Shown: piece after piece, positions 51,822-61,900 of the stretch
Layout of the letters: every line of letters begins with the position of its first letter
Position numbering within the stretch: position 1 is the first letter of the stretch
Source: Parabacteroides sp. TM07-1AC
GTDB taxonomy: Bacteria > Bacteroidota > Bacteroidia > Bacteroidales > Tannerellaceae
Assembly (NCBI RefSeq): GCF_003480915.1
Contig: NZ_QUKD01000001.1
Coordinates: 868,001-932,000, forward strand
Direction: 5' to 3'
Length of the DNA stretch: 64,000 nucleotides
The notes under the pieces: model-generated
What the model was told of the DNA's origin: nothing
The model's database searches: none
The model's input: the letters and a program-made list of their open reading frames with translations, nothing else
Program-made: the position numbers and the translations under genes

Positions 51822-51836
51822 GCAAAAAACGCGGCA
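51822..51836 (-). promoter_or_regulatory. sigma-54-like promoter of rteC
   Basis: Minus strand TGCCGCGTTTTTTGC: -12 TTGC perfect, spacing correct, -24 TGCCGCG with two mismatches to TGGCACG. It is 60 bases before the rteC ATG. The activator RteB carries a GAFTGA motif, so a promoter of this class is expected. Confidence 0.5.
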
Positions 51837-51846
51837 GAAAATAAAA

Positions 51847-51879
51847 AATCCAACACTCAATTTTACAAAGTGCTGGATT
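51847..51879 (-). terminator. Intrinsic terminator after the second reductase gene
   Basis: On the minus strand AATCCAGCACT pairs with AGTGTTGGATT (one mismatch) and is followed by TTTTATTTTC. It lies about 120 bases beyond the stop codon at 52001. The leader region of rteC follows directly. Confidence 0.7.
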
Positions 51880-52000
51880 TCAGAGGTATAAAATTCAGTA
51901 TTTTTTCACAAGGACAAATTATCTCCGACTTAAATTGTTTGTAATCGGAACATTTATTCTATTCCTGAAAATAGAAATGTATGCTTGCCGCACATTTTGG

Positions 52001-52423
52001 CTATCTTGCTTTTTTATCAAGGATATAGATAATGCGACATACACCGTTGGGATAGCTTTTCAAAGAGGAAAGCGTCCAGTGTTGCTCTGGCAGAGCCGAC
52101 TTAAAAAAATGTCGTCCGCTTCCGGATATGAAAGGAACGGTGTATAGTATGATTTCATCCACAGCGTGCATCCGCAGCAGTCCGTTTATATAGTCTGCCG
52201 TGTCCGGTGTGGCTTCCGCGAGGTAACGGATGTTTGTGCAGTCTTTTCTCCATTCGTGCAGCATTGAAATGGAATAGTCCGGTGTCACACGGTAAAAGGC
52301 TTTCTTCCTGATTTCATCAAGACCGCAACGGTCAAGGCACAAATCCTGATGTGCTTTATCATATAACTCTGAAGAAAGACATCCGTCCATCGTCAGTACG
52401 GCGAGAATCTGAACTTTACCCAT
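52001..52423 (-). CDS. RibD C-terminal/DHFR-like protein
   Basis: 140 residues beginning MGKVQILAVLTMDGCLSSEL. ILAVLTMDGCLS matches the first strand and loop of the RibD_C/DHFR fold; later ADYINGLLRMHAVDEIILYT, then VPFISGSGRHFF, matches the last part, but the usual GGG motif is missing, so it is a shortened or diverged member. It follows a long hairpin and terminator (52451-52599); GAAAGGAAACGATT precedes the ATG. It sits between rteB and rteC on the same strand. The substrate is unknown; drug resistance by a DHFR-like enzyme is not supported by the motifs. Confidence 0.7.
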   Translation of the reverse strand: MGKVQILAVLTMDGCLSSELYDKAHQDLCLDRCGLDEIRKKAFYRVTPDYSISMLHEWRKDCTNIRYLAEATPDTADYINGLLRMHAVDEIILYTVPFISGSGRHFFKSALPEQHWTLSSLKSYPNGVCRIIYILDKKAR

Positions 52424-52450
52424 AATCGTTTCCTTTCGTTAGGCAAGGGT

Positions 52451-52477
52451 AAAAAAGTAGCGTGCAATTCACACTAC
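52451..52477 (-). terminator. Terminator hairpin in the leader of the second reductase gene
   Basis: Minus strand: GTAGTGTG pairs with CACGCTAC (one G-T pair) around AATTG (plus 52457-52464 with 52470-52477) and is followed by TTTTTT (52451-52456). It lies 28 bases before the ATG at 52423 and directly behind the long structure at 52479-52599. It may end the tetQ-rteA-rteB transcript or act as an attenuator. Confidence 0.75.
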
Positions 52478-52478
52478 C

Positions 52479-52599
52479 TTCAAGCGATGGCTCTGGTAAA
52501 GCCTTTACGGAGAGTACGTGAATGCACGCTATGCGTAAGCATAGCATAAGCATCACGCAATCGTCTCCGTAGTTCCAATTTACCAGATTTTCGCTTGAA
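52479..52599 (-). ncRNA. Candidate structured leader RNA, about 121 bases
   Basis: Three successive stems share one axis: TTCAAGCGA with TCGCTTGAA (52479-52487/52591-52599), CTGGTAAA with TTTACCAG (52493-52500/52579-52586) and TTACGGAGA with TCTCCGTA (52505-52513/52564-52571). An apical stem GCTATGC/GCATAGC (52528-52534/52539-52545) tops it. The internal loops separating the stems are unequal. The long imperfect hairpin followed at once by a terminator and then a gene start is the layout of a riboswitch or attenuator. A recombination site of the attC kind was considered, but the end motifs do not fit. Confidence 0.5.
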
Positions 52600-52702
52600 A
52601 CGCCTTGCGGTCTTATCCTATATGTTGGCGGCGAAAAGCTCCTGCCAATCGCCGTTTTTCTCAAATGTTATGCAAAGATAGCCAAATTCAGTGAATTACG
52701 GG

Positions 52703-54025
52703 CTATGATTGCTTGAATTTATATTTAAGTCCATACTCTTCAAGTTTGCTGTATAGTGTTGTCCTGCCTATGCCGAGCAGTTCTGCGGCGACACTCCGGT
52801 TGCCGTTTGCCTGTTTCAACGCACGCAATATCCGCTCCTTATCCTCCGCGTCATTGCGCAAGGCGAAGCTGACAGTAGAGGTCGGTTTCGTCACGGCAAG
52901 TTCCAGATGCTCTTTCATGACAACACCTTCCTGCGCCTGCAATACAGCACCCATAACTTTCTGCCGAAGTTCCCGCACGTTGCCCGGCCATGCGTGTGTC
53001 AGCAACGCTTTACGTGCTTCGGAACTGAACCCGCTCACGCTACACTCCAGCTCTCTGTTTGCCATATCACGGAAGAACTCTGCCAGCGGCATAATGTCTT
53101 CTTGACAGTCACGCAACGGAGGAACGGTTATCCCGAAGTCGTGCAGGCGGTACAGAAGATCCTGCCGAAAACGCTTTTCATTCACCGATACCTCCAAATC
53201 TTCATTGGTAGCAGCGATGATGCGGACATTGAAATTCCGGTCTGCCTTGTCTCCGACCGGGCGATACCGCCTCTCCTGTATGGCACGGAGCAACATCTGT
53301 TGGGTTTCCAACGCGAGGTTTCCTACCTCGTCCAGAAACAACGTGCCGCCTTCCGCCTCATGGAAATATCCTTTCTTGGCATTGTCCGCACCTGTAAATG
53401 CACCTTTGACGTGTCCGAAGAAAGCCGACGGTGCAAGCTCTTTGGAGAGTGAACCGCAGTCCACCGCCACAAATGGCTTGCCTGCACGTTTGCTCTTGTC
53501 ATGCAACAGGTGGGCAATATGCTCCTTGCCCGTGCCGTTCTCACCAAATATCATCACGCTCATATCGGTGGCGGCTACCAGCCTTATGCGGTGCATGATT
53601 TTCTGAAAGGCGGAACCTTCACGGGCGAATATAGGCATACGGCGTTGTCCTGCCTGACGTTCTTTCAGTATGGAACGGATCAGGGGGACAAGTTTATCCT
53701 CCACAAGCTGTTTGGGAATATAGTCTATCGAGCCGAGTTTCATGCTTTCCACGGCGGTATTAACTTCGGCGTAGTCGGTCATAATGATGAAGGGCTGCAT
53801 CTTTCCCTCCTTTCGCATCCAGCACAAAAGGTCTATGCCACTGCCGTCAGGCAGACGCAGGTCGGCAACCACGATATCATTATCTGTTGCCTGTTGCAGA
53901 TGTTTCTTCGCGGTTGAGAGGTGGTAAGCCTTCATATTGCGGTAGCCCTCCCGTGACAGCATATTGCAGACATATTCGCAATACACGATGTTGTCTTCCA
54001 CCACAATTATTTTTGTCTTATTCAT
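52703..54025 (-). CDS. rteB: Response regulator RteB, NtrC-type
   Basis: 440 residues. Receiver domain 1-120 with the phosphoacceptor Asp at about 55 (VVADLRLPDGSG). AAA+ domain with Walker A GENGTGKE near 160-167, the sigma-54-contacting loop GAFTGA near 210, Walker B GGTLFLDEVGNL and the R-finger region RFRQDLLYRL. C-terminal Fis-type HTH (NRSVAAELLGIGRTTLYSKL). Tetracycline raises RteB through the tetQ-rteA-rteB operon; RteB then activates rteC. Overlaps rteA by eight bases. Confidence 0.95.
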   Translation of the reverse strand: MNKTKIIVVEDNIVYCEYVCNMLSREGYRNMKAYHLSTAKKHLQQATDNDIVVADLRLPDGSGIDLLCWMRKEGKMQPFIIMTDYAEVNTAVESMKLGSIDYIPKQLVEDKLVPLIRSILKERQAGQRRMPIFAREGSAFQKIMHRIRLVAATDMSVMIFGENGTGKEHIAHLLHDKSKRAGKPFVAVDCGSLSKELAPSAFFGHVKGAFTGADNAKKGYFHEAEGGTLFLDEVGNLALETQQMLLRAIQERRYRPVGDKADRNFNVRIIAATNEDLEVSVNEKRFRQDLLYRLHDFGITVPPLRDCQEDIMPLAEFFRDMANRELECSVSGFSSEARKALLTHAWPGNVRELRQKVMGAVLQAQEGVVMKEHLELAVTKPTSTVSFALRNDAEDKERILRALKQANGNRSVAAELLGIGRTTLYSKLEEYGLKYKFKQS

Positions 54026-56336
54026 CTTCGTATTTTCTCCTTTCCTCTTCTGCCAACCGTATTATTTCCACTCTCTTATCCAGCACGGCAGTCACGGCAT
54101 GGCTTAACGCTTCACCATCCGGGAGAGCATCGCCACGAAGCAATCCGTAAAGTACATTCAGCGGTTGGTCGGCACGGAGCACCTCCCACGAACTGCGCAG
54201 GTGGTGGATCAGGGAATCCAGCTTTTGCAGGTCTTTTTCTTTTGCTGCATCCCGTACCGCCTGCATTTCCTTTTCTGTTTCAGTTATCAACTTTTCCAGC
54301 ATGACGGCTTCATTGCCATAGGACAATAAGGCGGAAAAGTCCGGTTTCCCGTCCGGTGTCGCTTTTATGGCACACCTGTCGGAAACCTCCATCAGTTCCG
54401 ATATGGAGAACGGTTTGAACAGGCATCCGGCAAAGCCTTTTGCCAATAGTTCCCCTTTGTTACAACTGCCCGAAGCGGTTGCCACAACCACCGGGATTGT
54501 TGGTGAATTGCCCACGTTGGACGAACGCAACAGTTCCAGCAATTCGAAACCGTTTATATCGGGCATATTCAAGTCTGTCAGCAACAGGCTGTATTCTTTC
54601 TGGCGTATCATTTCCATCAGTGCCGCAGCATCGGTGCAAGTGTCGCAGTGTATTCCTTCTTGGGAATACATCTCTTTCAGCATCAGAAGTAATACCTCAT
54701 CATTGTCAATGGCGACAACATCATGGAATTTATTGTTATGATAAACAGGTGTATTGCTTGTATATCCAAGCTGTTCTTCAGCTTCCTGCATAGAAATTTC
54801 AACTGTGAAACGACTGCCTTTCCCTTTCTTGCTGTCTAAACGGATTGTTCCGCCAAGCATCGACACAATATTACGCATTATGGCAAGCCCAAGCCCGAAA
54901 CCCTCCTTTGCGGCGGCATTTGATAGACGTTCAAACGCACCGAACGCTTGTTTCTGTTCCTCTTCTGTCATGCCTGTACCTGTATCTTCAACGACCAGTG
55001 TCAGAACTCCATTATCATATTCAGTAATCAAAGAAACACCGCCTTCTTCTGTGAACTTGACAGCGTTTGACAGCAGGTTATTCCCGATTTGTATTATTCG
55101 CTCTTTGTCGGTCAATACAATGGCATCGTGTCCAGTCTTCACGGACAAGGACAGCCCTTTGTTCACGGCAACAGGCATGAACTCCGTTTCAAGTGTGTGC
55201 GTGATTGCTGAAATCCGGCAGGGTGACAGACGGGGCTGTTCCTTGCCGTTGTCCAGGCGGAAGAAGTCAAGCAAAGTGTTAAGCATATCCCGCATACGGT
55301 CGGAGGATTGCAGTATGTTTTGGATATACTGCCCGGACTTATCCTCACACTGTTCTTTCCGTATCAGTCCGGCATAGCCTGTTATTGCTGTCAGCGGTGT
55401 GCGCAGTTCATGGGTGATAGTATGTACCGCCTTCTTCCTTGACGTTATCAGTGCCTCGTTCCGTTGTACGGATTGTTCCAGTTGCCTTATCAAATCAGTT
55501 GTCTTGTGCTTGTATTGTTTAATGCTTTTTGCATCACGATGTATGATGATGTAGGAAATTAACAACAATAGAAGAACGAATCCCATTAAACCGCCTACTT
55601 GCATAAATGACTTTTCACGCATGGCAACTATTTCGTTTTCCCGGCTTTGCAGTTCGGTTTGTACCTTTTCTTCTATTTGGCAAATCAATTCTTGCAGTTG
55701 TCTGTTAAGTTCTGCATTACGAGCTGCAAGGCTGTCGGCTTGTTCCGACAATTGGCGATCCTGCACTTTCTGTTCGCTGATTACGTTTCTATTGACCGAA
55801 TGAAGGATAGTGGTTGATACTGCTGGAGTTACTTCCTTTTTTTTGCCGAATATGCCTAAGAAACCTTTTCGTTTTGGCTTTTTGGACTGTTCCTGCACAC
55901 TTTTCTGTACAATAACCGGAATTTGATTGGCTATCTTCTTGTTAATAGATTGTTGTTCATCCATTAACCGGACTATCTGGAACATCTGTCGTTCCTTATC
56001 CTCTAAAAGACTGCGCACACTATCGATGCGCTCTGCTGGATAGGTGGCCTTGAAACGGCAGAGCATACTGTCCATTGCCATACGCCGTGCATGGTAATGC
56101 TCGATATCTTTATCGTTCCATTCCAGTATTGTTTCACCCAATAGAGAAAATTTTATCATTTGAATATTGATATTGTTTATTTCTTTTCGGAGCTCGTCTA
56201 TTTTTTTATTGCCAAGTTCTAATGCTTCTATCTCCTGCCATTCATAGAGGCTATTATATGCCATACATCCGATAAGAATGGAGATAAGTATATATCCCAA
56301 CCGTATTGCCTTATAGAAATTTCCTGACCGCTCCAT
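54018..56336 (-). CDS. rteA: Hybrid histidine kinase RteA
   Basis: 772 residues. Membrane segments at about 9-29 (IRLGYILISILIGCMAY) and 242-262 (VGGLMGFVLLLLLISYIII) enclose a coiled periplasmic sensor domain. HisKA with HTITHELRTPL, HATPase_c (IQIGNNLLSNAVKFTEEGG; GFGLGLAIMRNIV), a receiver domain with LLLTDLNMPDINGF, and a C-terminal HPt-like helix bundle (LIHHLRSSWEVL). RteA phosphorylates RteB. The ATG at 56336 overlaps the tetQ stop by one base (TAATG), so translation is coupled. Confidence 0.95.
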   Translation of the reverse strand: MERSGNFYKAIRLGYILISILIGCMAYNSLYEWQEIEALELGNKKIDELRKEINNINIQMIKFSLLGETILEWNDKDIEHYHARRMAMDSMLCRFKATYPAERIDSVRSLLEDKERQMFQIVRLMDEQQSINKKIANQIPVIVQKSVQEQSKKPKRKGFLGIFGKKKEVTPAVSTTILHSVNRNVISEQKVQDRQLSEQADSLAARNAELNRQLQELICQIEEKVQTELQSRENEIVAMREKSFMQVGGLMGFVLLLLLISYIIIHRDAKSIKQYKHKTTDLIRQLEQSVQRNEALITSRKKAVHTITHELRTPLTAITGYAGLIRKEQCEDKSGQYIQNILQSSDRMRDMLNTLLDFFRLDNGKEQPRLSPCRISAITHTLETEFMPVAVNKGLSLSVKTGHDAIVLTDKERIIQIGNNLLSNAVKFTEEGGVSLITEYDNGVLTLVVEDTGTGMTEEEQKQAFGAFERLSNAAAKEGFGLGLAIMRNIVSMLGGTIRLDSKKGKGSRFTVEISMQEAEEQLGYTSNTPVYHNNKFHDVVAIDNDEVLLLMLKEMYSQEGIHCDTCTDAAALMEMIRQKEYSLLLTDLNMPDINGFELLELLRSSNVGNSPTIPVVVATASGSCNKGELLAKGFAGCLFKPFSISELMEVSDRCAIKATPDGKPDFSALLSYGNEAVMLEKLITETEKEMQAVRDAAKEKDLQKLDSLIHHLRSSWEVLRADQPLNVLYGLLRGDALPDGEALSHAVTAVLDKRVEIIRLAEEERRKYEDE

Positions 56337-58261
56337 TATTTTAATGACATTGATTTTTGGAACATGAATAAAAGTTTATCTTTTTCGTTCATGCGGATAT
56401 TATCAGAATAACCGTCTTTTGTTATTTGATACCCACATGGCTTAACCATAAAAATGCCTAAGCCCTTAGTGTACGAACTTACTTCTGAGGCATAGTCTTT
56501 ACTTGTATTTAATGGAACTTTCCCTTTAATATGACACCACTCATTATTACAACTGATGTCTTCAATCTCAGACATCAGTTTTTGCAAATCTGTAATAGCT
56601 TTGGAACTCGCTACTTGGGGTATCTGCAACTCAAAACAGAGCATCGGTTCGAGAATGTCCACACCTGACTGTTGCAAAGCCAGCCTGAAGACATAAGGGG
56701 TCAGCTGTCTGAAATCAGCAGGTGTACTTACCGGGCTATAATACTCGGCTTGAGTAAAAGTTACTTTCAGATCTGTCACTTCCCATCCATGTAAACCAGA
56801 TTGGCAAGACATACGAATCCCTTCAAAAACGGCATTTTGAAAAGAATGGTTCAGATAACCATAGGAGATGTCACTTTCGATTTGCAACCCTGCCCCTAAC
56901 GGTAAGGGTTCAAGAGTCAGCCCTATTGTGGCCCAGTAAGGGTTGGGTGGTACTTCGATCTGAATAATCTTATTGACCTTTTTTATAGGTCGTTCTTTGT
57001 AGATAGTCTTGATCTCATCAAAATGGACCTTTACGGAAAATCGTTCTTCCAGCAATGTCTGTATGATTTCCTTTTGGGTCAAACCATATAACGAGATTTC
57101 CAATTCATCACTATATGAGTTTATGGAAAAGGACAAAGACGGGTCTTCAATCCACAATGTATTCAGAGCGGATATCACCTTGCTTCTCTCTTCGGGCTTA
57201 TTTGGCCGGACGGAGGATTTGAGAGCGGGATGCTGATGAGATAATCCTTGAATCAAACAAGGTTTAGCACCTAAATAATCTCCGATTCGAAAATCTTCTA
57301 TATCTTCTACAATCGCGATATCATTGGCACCCACTTCATCAACATTTATCTCTCTGCCCTGATAAATAGTCTTTAGATTTTTAATCTTGATGAATTTTTC
57401 CGAATCGTTGATTCTTACAACGTCTCGAAGTCTCAGACTTCCGTCAATTATTTTAAGAAAACTTCTTTTATGCCCTTTGGGGTCATGCTCTATCTTATAG
57501 AGATAAGCTGAAAGTCTGTTTGAGACTGATGCCGGAGGAAGTATAAAAGAAGAAATGGCGTCCAACAACTCATTGATACCGATATTGAACATTGCTGATC
57601 CATGTAGCACCGGATAGACTTTGGCTTTTGCCACAAGAGCGATTATCGTATTCCAATAATCAGCCGGTGAAATTTCGCTATCCGCCAAATATCGTTCTAA
57701 TATATCGTCGTCATGGTTGCATACAAATTCTTTGTATTCTTCCTTTATATATGTTTGGGAGCAAACCGGATAAACCGATCCATCGACAACAGTTTGCATA
57801 AACAGGACATCTTGCGACAGATTTGTTTTTATATCCATATACAAACGCTCCAAATTCACACCGGCACGGTCAATCTTATTGATAAATATAATTGTCGGGA
57901 TTTGCAGCTTTTGTAAAGTACTGAACAGCAACTTTGTCTGCGCTTGTATGCCTTCCTTTGCGGATAAGATGAGGACTGCTCCATCAAGCATTTTGAATGT
58001 CCGCTCCACTTCCGCAATAAAATCCATGTGTCCCGGAGTGTCAATGATATTGCATTTCACTCCATTCCAGATAATAGATGTCGTAGAAGCCCGGACAGTA
58101 ATTCCTCTACGTTTCTCTATATCCATAGAGTCCGTTATGGTGTCACCATTATCCACACGGCCGCACTTTTCCGTTGCTCCACTGGCAAACAGCAGATTCT
58201 CGGTTACGGAAGTTTTTCCTGCATCAATGTGAGCAAGAATTCCTAAATTTATAATATTCAT
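56336..58261 (-). CDS. tetQ: Tetracycline resistance ribosomal protection protein TetQ
   Basis: 641 residues from the ATG at 58261 ([20 protein letters not shown]). EF-G-like GTPase that removes tetracycline from the ribosome. G1 [10 protein letters not shown]2 region GITVRAST, G3 DTPGHMDF and G4 NKIDRAG are all intact; the whole length reads as TetQ. A longer form from a GTG at 58309 (657 residues, [14 protein letters not shown]) has a purine-rich GAGGAGG nine bases upstream and may also be used. The gene leads the tetQ-rteA-rteB operon. In CTnDOT the leader controls tetQ translation in response to tetracycline; 58262-58395 holds this leader. Confidence 0.97.
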
Positions 58262-58395
58262 TTGGATTAAGCAATAATATACTACAGTAGATGCATTGTC
58301 GAAACGCACCTTTTAATACCTCCTCGTAGCATATGAGAACTACAGGATTACTAACTCGTATTAATATGTATATTATTACTGCCGCATAACGATTA

Positions 58396-58426
58396 CAAAA
58401 TTACACAAAAAAATATATCTAACAAA
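58396..58426 (-). promoter_or_regulatory. Promoter of the tetQ-rteA-rteB operon
   Basis: Minus strand: TTTG (58423-58426), 19 bases, TAATTTTG (58396-58403), an exact match to the Bacteroides consensus. Transcription would start about 58388, giving a leader of about 127 bases before the ATG at 58261, enough for the known attenuation mechanism. An inverted repeat near 58318-58350 could be part of it. Confidence 0.8.
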
Positions 58427-58531
58427 AGTGGGAGGATTTTTTAACTTTTTACCATAGACATTTTATTAGGGAAGCGTAGGTTCAACTGGCAAGTACAAAT
58501 AAGTAGAAATGTTTGAACAACACCGTTTTAG

Positions 58532-58714
58532 GAAGTTGAAAAATCAAGTTTCTCTCTCGGTATAGCGTTTATTTTGGCCAATATCTTCTTTAGTTTAGCA
58601 TTTGTGTATTTCCCATTCGTGTTCTATTTAGCTCCTTATTATGAGTATGTAGCAAGTTACTTATCAAATTCAGCCTCTTTGAGGGTCAAATATGGTTTTG
58701 CAAATGGTGACTGA
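58532..58714 (+). pseudogene. 3' remnant of a membrane-protein gene
   Basis: After a TAG the plus-strand frame stays open for 60 codons to TGA at 58712-58714. It reads SLGIAFILANIFFSLAFVYF, then APYYEYVASYLSNSASL: two hydrophobic stretches and a natural-looking end, but no start codon. It is probably the decayed C-terminal part of an unknown membrane protein. The region 58442-58531 shows no gene. Confidence 0.3.
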
Positions 58715-58791
58715 CAAGACATAAACAAGGTCAGCAGGAATTTTTTACATAAATGGACATGAATGTATATAACCTAAAATAAGAATAAATT

Positions 58792-58895
58792 TTAATAAGG
58801 GCTGCCCAAAAAGAAAAAAATGCAGTTGCCATCCTATAGATACTTGCAGAAAGGATAAAATTTACTTTTAGACCTTTTGGGATAGCCCTTATTAA
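58792..58895. mobile_element. 104-bp MITE-like element with TTAATAAGGGCT ends
   Basis: TTAATAAGGGCT (58792-58803) pairs with AGCCCTTATTAA (58884-58895), and the similarity continues into CCCAAAA/TTTTGGG. The inner sequence CCTTTTGGGATAGCCC resembles the ends of IS elements. It has no coding capacity and lies 24 bases from the 3' end of the methylase-helicase gene. Confidence 0.65.
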
Positions 58896-58918
58896 TACTT
58901 CAGATAAAATTCCTTAGG

Positions 58919-61900
58919 TTATATTTTCAATCCTTTGGACCGGGTTTCCTCCTTGGCATACAGTCCCGGACGCCCGATTATGACATGGTTGGCAACGATA
59001 CTATCCGCCGGACTGCGTATCTGCGGCGGTGCATTTTCGGGATATTGCGCCTGCCTGTTCCTCACATCTTCCGCTTCCGGCTTGAGCTGTTGCCCTTCAT
59101 TCTCCTTTTCTGCGACTTCGGGCGTGGGTGGCGCAAGCTCCAGCTGAATTTTTCGGTCAAGGGCGGCAAGTTCGGACTTCAACTGCTTCAGCTCGTCCTC
59201 CTTCTTCCACACCTTACCCGCTATCTCCTGTAACTGCGGTATCTCCATCTCCAGCACCTCGTTCTTCGCCTTGTACTGGTCGATGATGGAGGGTATCCTC
59301 TCCATCGCGTTGAGGAAGTTGCGGGCGGCGGCCAACGGGTCAGCCATCGCCAGATGCCCGTTGTTGTAGGTGTACTTGTAGTTCCCCTCGACCACGAAGC
59401 GGTTGTCGGTGAACTCCAATCCCTCTTTGAGTATCCTTTCGCTCACCACCTTTATCGGAAAACCGTAAAGTTCACCGACCTGCGTGTACAACCCTCCGGT
59501 CGTGGCATTCTTGGCTATCTCCTGCAAACGCTTTCCGATGACCTTCTCATCGGCGGAATCCACTCCGTCCACCTTTATTATATTAAGGCGGTTGCCCTCC
59601 TTGTCGGTCTGCACCACCGACAGGAAGCGGTTCCAGTCCTCCGTCATGGCATCTATGAAAGCCGTGTTGTTGCGCAACTCGCCGGTCTTTGACTCCAGCT
59701 TGAACTCCGAATCACGCTTGCCCTTGTTGAACGACTTGCGTTCCCCTTCGAGCGATGCGATCCGCTTTTCCAGTTTCGCCTTGTCCAACAGGTCGGTATT
59801 GCCGGAGAGCAACGCCATGTATTCCGAGAAATTCATGCCCGATTTTTCGTCCATTGCCCCCTCGTCGATGGTACGCGCACCCATCGCACCGCTTTTGAGC
59901 TGGCTTATGAAAGTCTGCTTGCAGTGCAGGAGGTTGAACTTGTAGCTGTCCAGTGACTTCTCCACCGCGTAGATGATTACATCCACGTTGTTCCCGGCGA
60001 AATGTTTGGCAATCTCATTACCTGCCCTAACTCCGCGTCCGTCACGCTGTTGCAAGTCGGACGGTCGCCACGGCGTATCGAGATGATGGATAGCCACACA
60101 CCGTTTCTGGGCGTTCACACCCGTTCCGAGCATAGAGGTAGAGCCGAACAGCACACGCACCGTCCCGGCGTTCATGGCGTCTATCACCGCCTTCCGCGCC
60201 TTGTCGGTCTTGCACTCCTGAATGAAGCGCACCTCGCTTGGCGGTATACCGTAGTCCTCCGTCAGTTTGCGCTTGATTTCCGAATAGACGTTCCACCCGT
60301 CGCCCGGCTGGTATGTCCCCAAATCAGAGAAAACGAACTGCGTGCCTTTCTGGGCGTCGTATTTTTGATAATACTCCGCGATCATCTTGGCACAGTGACT
60401 CGCTTTGTTGTCGGGATGATCTTCGTAATTCGGGTCTATCATGCGCATGTCGAGTGCCATTTTCCGGGCATAGTCCGTGGCGATGAGCATCTTCGCCTTT
60501 TCTTCCGTTTCCGAAAGCGGCAGCCTGCCCAACAAGGTGGCATCGCCCGTCTTGGCGAACTGCATCAGTTTCTGTATGAAGTCCTCCTGTTCCGGCGTGG
60601 GCGGTATATGGTGCAGTATCTCGTTCTTGGCAGGACGGTCAACGCCCACATCCTCCGCCGTGCGGTAGTCCGTGATTTCATTATAGAAGGCGGCAAGCTC
60701 CGGCACTTTGATGAAGTAGCGGAAACGCTCCTTCTGGACCACATTGTTCGTCACGTTAAATTCAAAATCCGTCGTCTTCTTGGCAAATATCGCCGCCCAA
60801 GCGTCGAAACACCTTATGTCCTGCCGTTCCAGCTCCTTCGGGCGCAGGTACTTGAACAGCAGGTACAATTCAGTCAGTGAGTTGCTGATAGTCGTGCCGG
60901 AGAGGAAGGTCGCACCCAAGTCTTTTCCTGTGCGCTCCTGTATGGTGCGTATGGCAAAGAGCATGTTAAGTGCCTTCTGGCTTCCCTCGCTGTTTCCCAA
61001 TCCCGCCACACGGTCGTGGCGCGTGTTGAAAGTCAGATTCTTGAACTGGTGGCTCTCATCTATGAAGATGTGGTCGATGCCCATCTGCTTGAAATCCACC
61101 ACGTCGTCCGTGCGTGACTTTATGGCGTGTTCCACCTTCTCCAGCTTCGCTTCAAGGTTGTGCTTGCGCTTCTCCAATCCTTTCAGCATCGCCCGCGACA
61201 CGTTCTTTCCCTGCTGCCGTAGCACTTCGAGGTTTTCCTCCACCGTGTCAAGCTCTGCTTGCAGGATGCGCTGCTGCAATTCCGGCGACTGCGGTATCTT
61301 GCCGAACTGGTCGTGCGACATGATGACGCAATCGTAGTCGTTGTTCTTTATATTATTGAAGAAGCGCACACGGTTGGCGGTCGAAAAGTCCTTCTCCGAA
61401 GCGTACAGAATACGTGCGTTGGGATATGCCGCCTGATAGGTGGCTGCAATCTCCGCAACGTTGGCTTTCAGCCCGATAATCATCGGCTTGTGTGCCAAAT
61501 TCAGACGCTTCATCTCATGCGCGGCGATGCACATTATCAGCGTCTTACCGGTTCCCACCTCGTGGTCGCAAATTCCGCCGCCGTTCTGTTTCAACATCCA
61601 GACGCAATCCATCTGTGAGGGATAGACGCTCTTGATACCCCGGCTTGCCAGCCCTTTCAGGTTGAGGTCGGGAAAGGTCTGATGGGAGCCGTCGTAGCGC
61701 GGGCGCACGAAACAGTTGAACTTGCGGTTATACATCGTCACAAGCCGCTCCTTGAACTGCGGCGACTGCTCTTCGAGCCATTCGGAGAAGCCGTTTCGTA
61801 TCTCGTCAATCTTGGCGTTGGCGAGTTGTATTCCCTCGCTGTCGCGCATCTTGATGTCGTTGCCATGCTCGTCCTTGCCGATGGACTTCATCATGTCAGG

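Noticed and set aside
52479..52599. attC-like recombination site
   Set aside because: The ends lack the GTTRRRY/RYYYAAC motifs, and a terminator and gene start follow at once; a leader RNA fits better.
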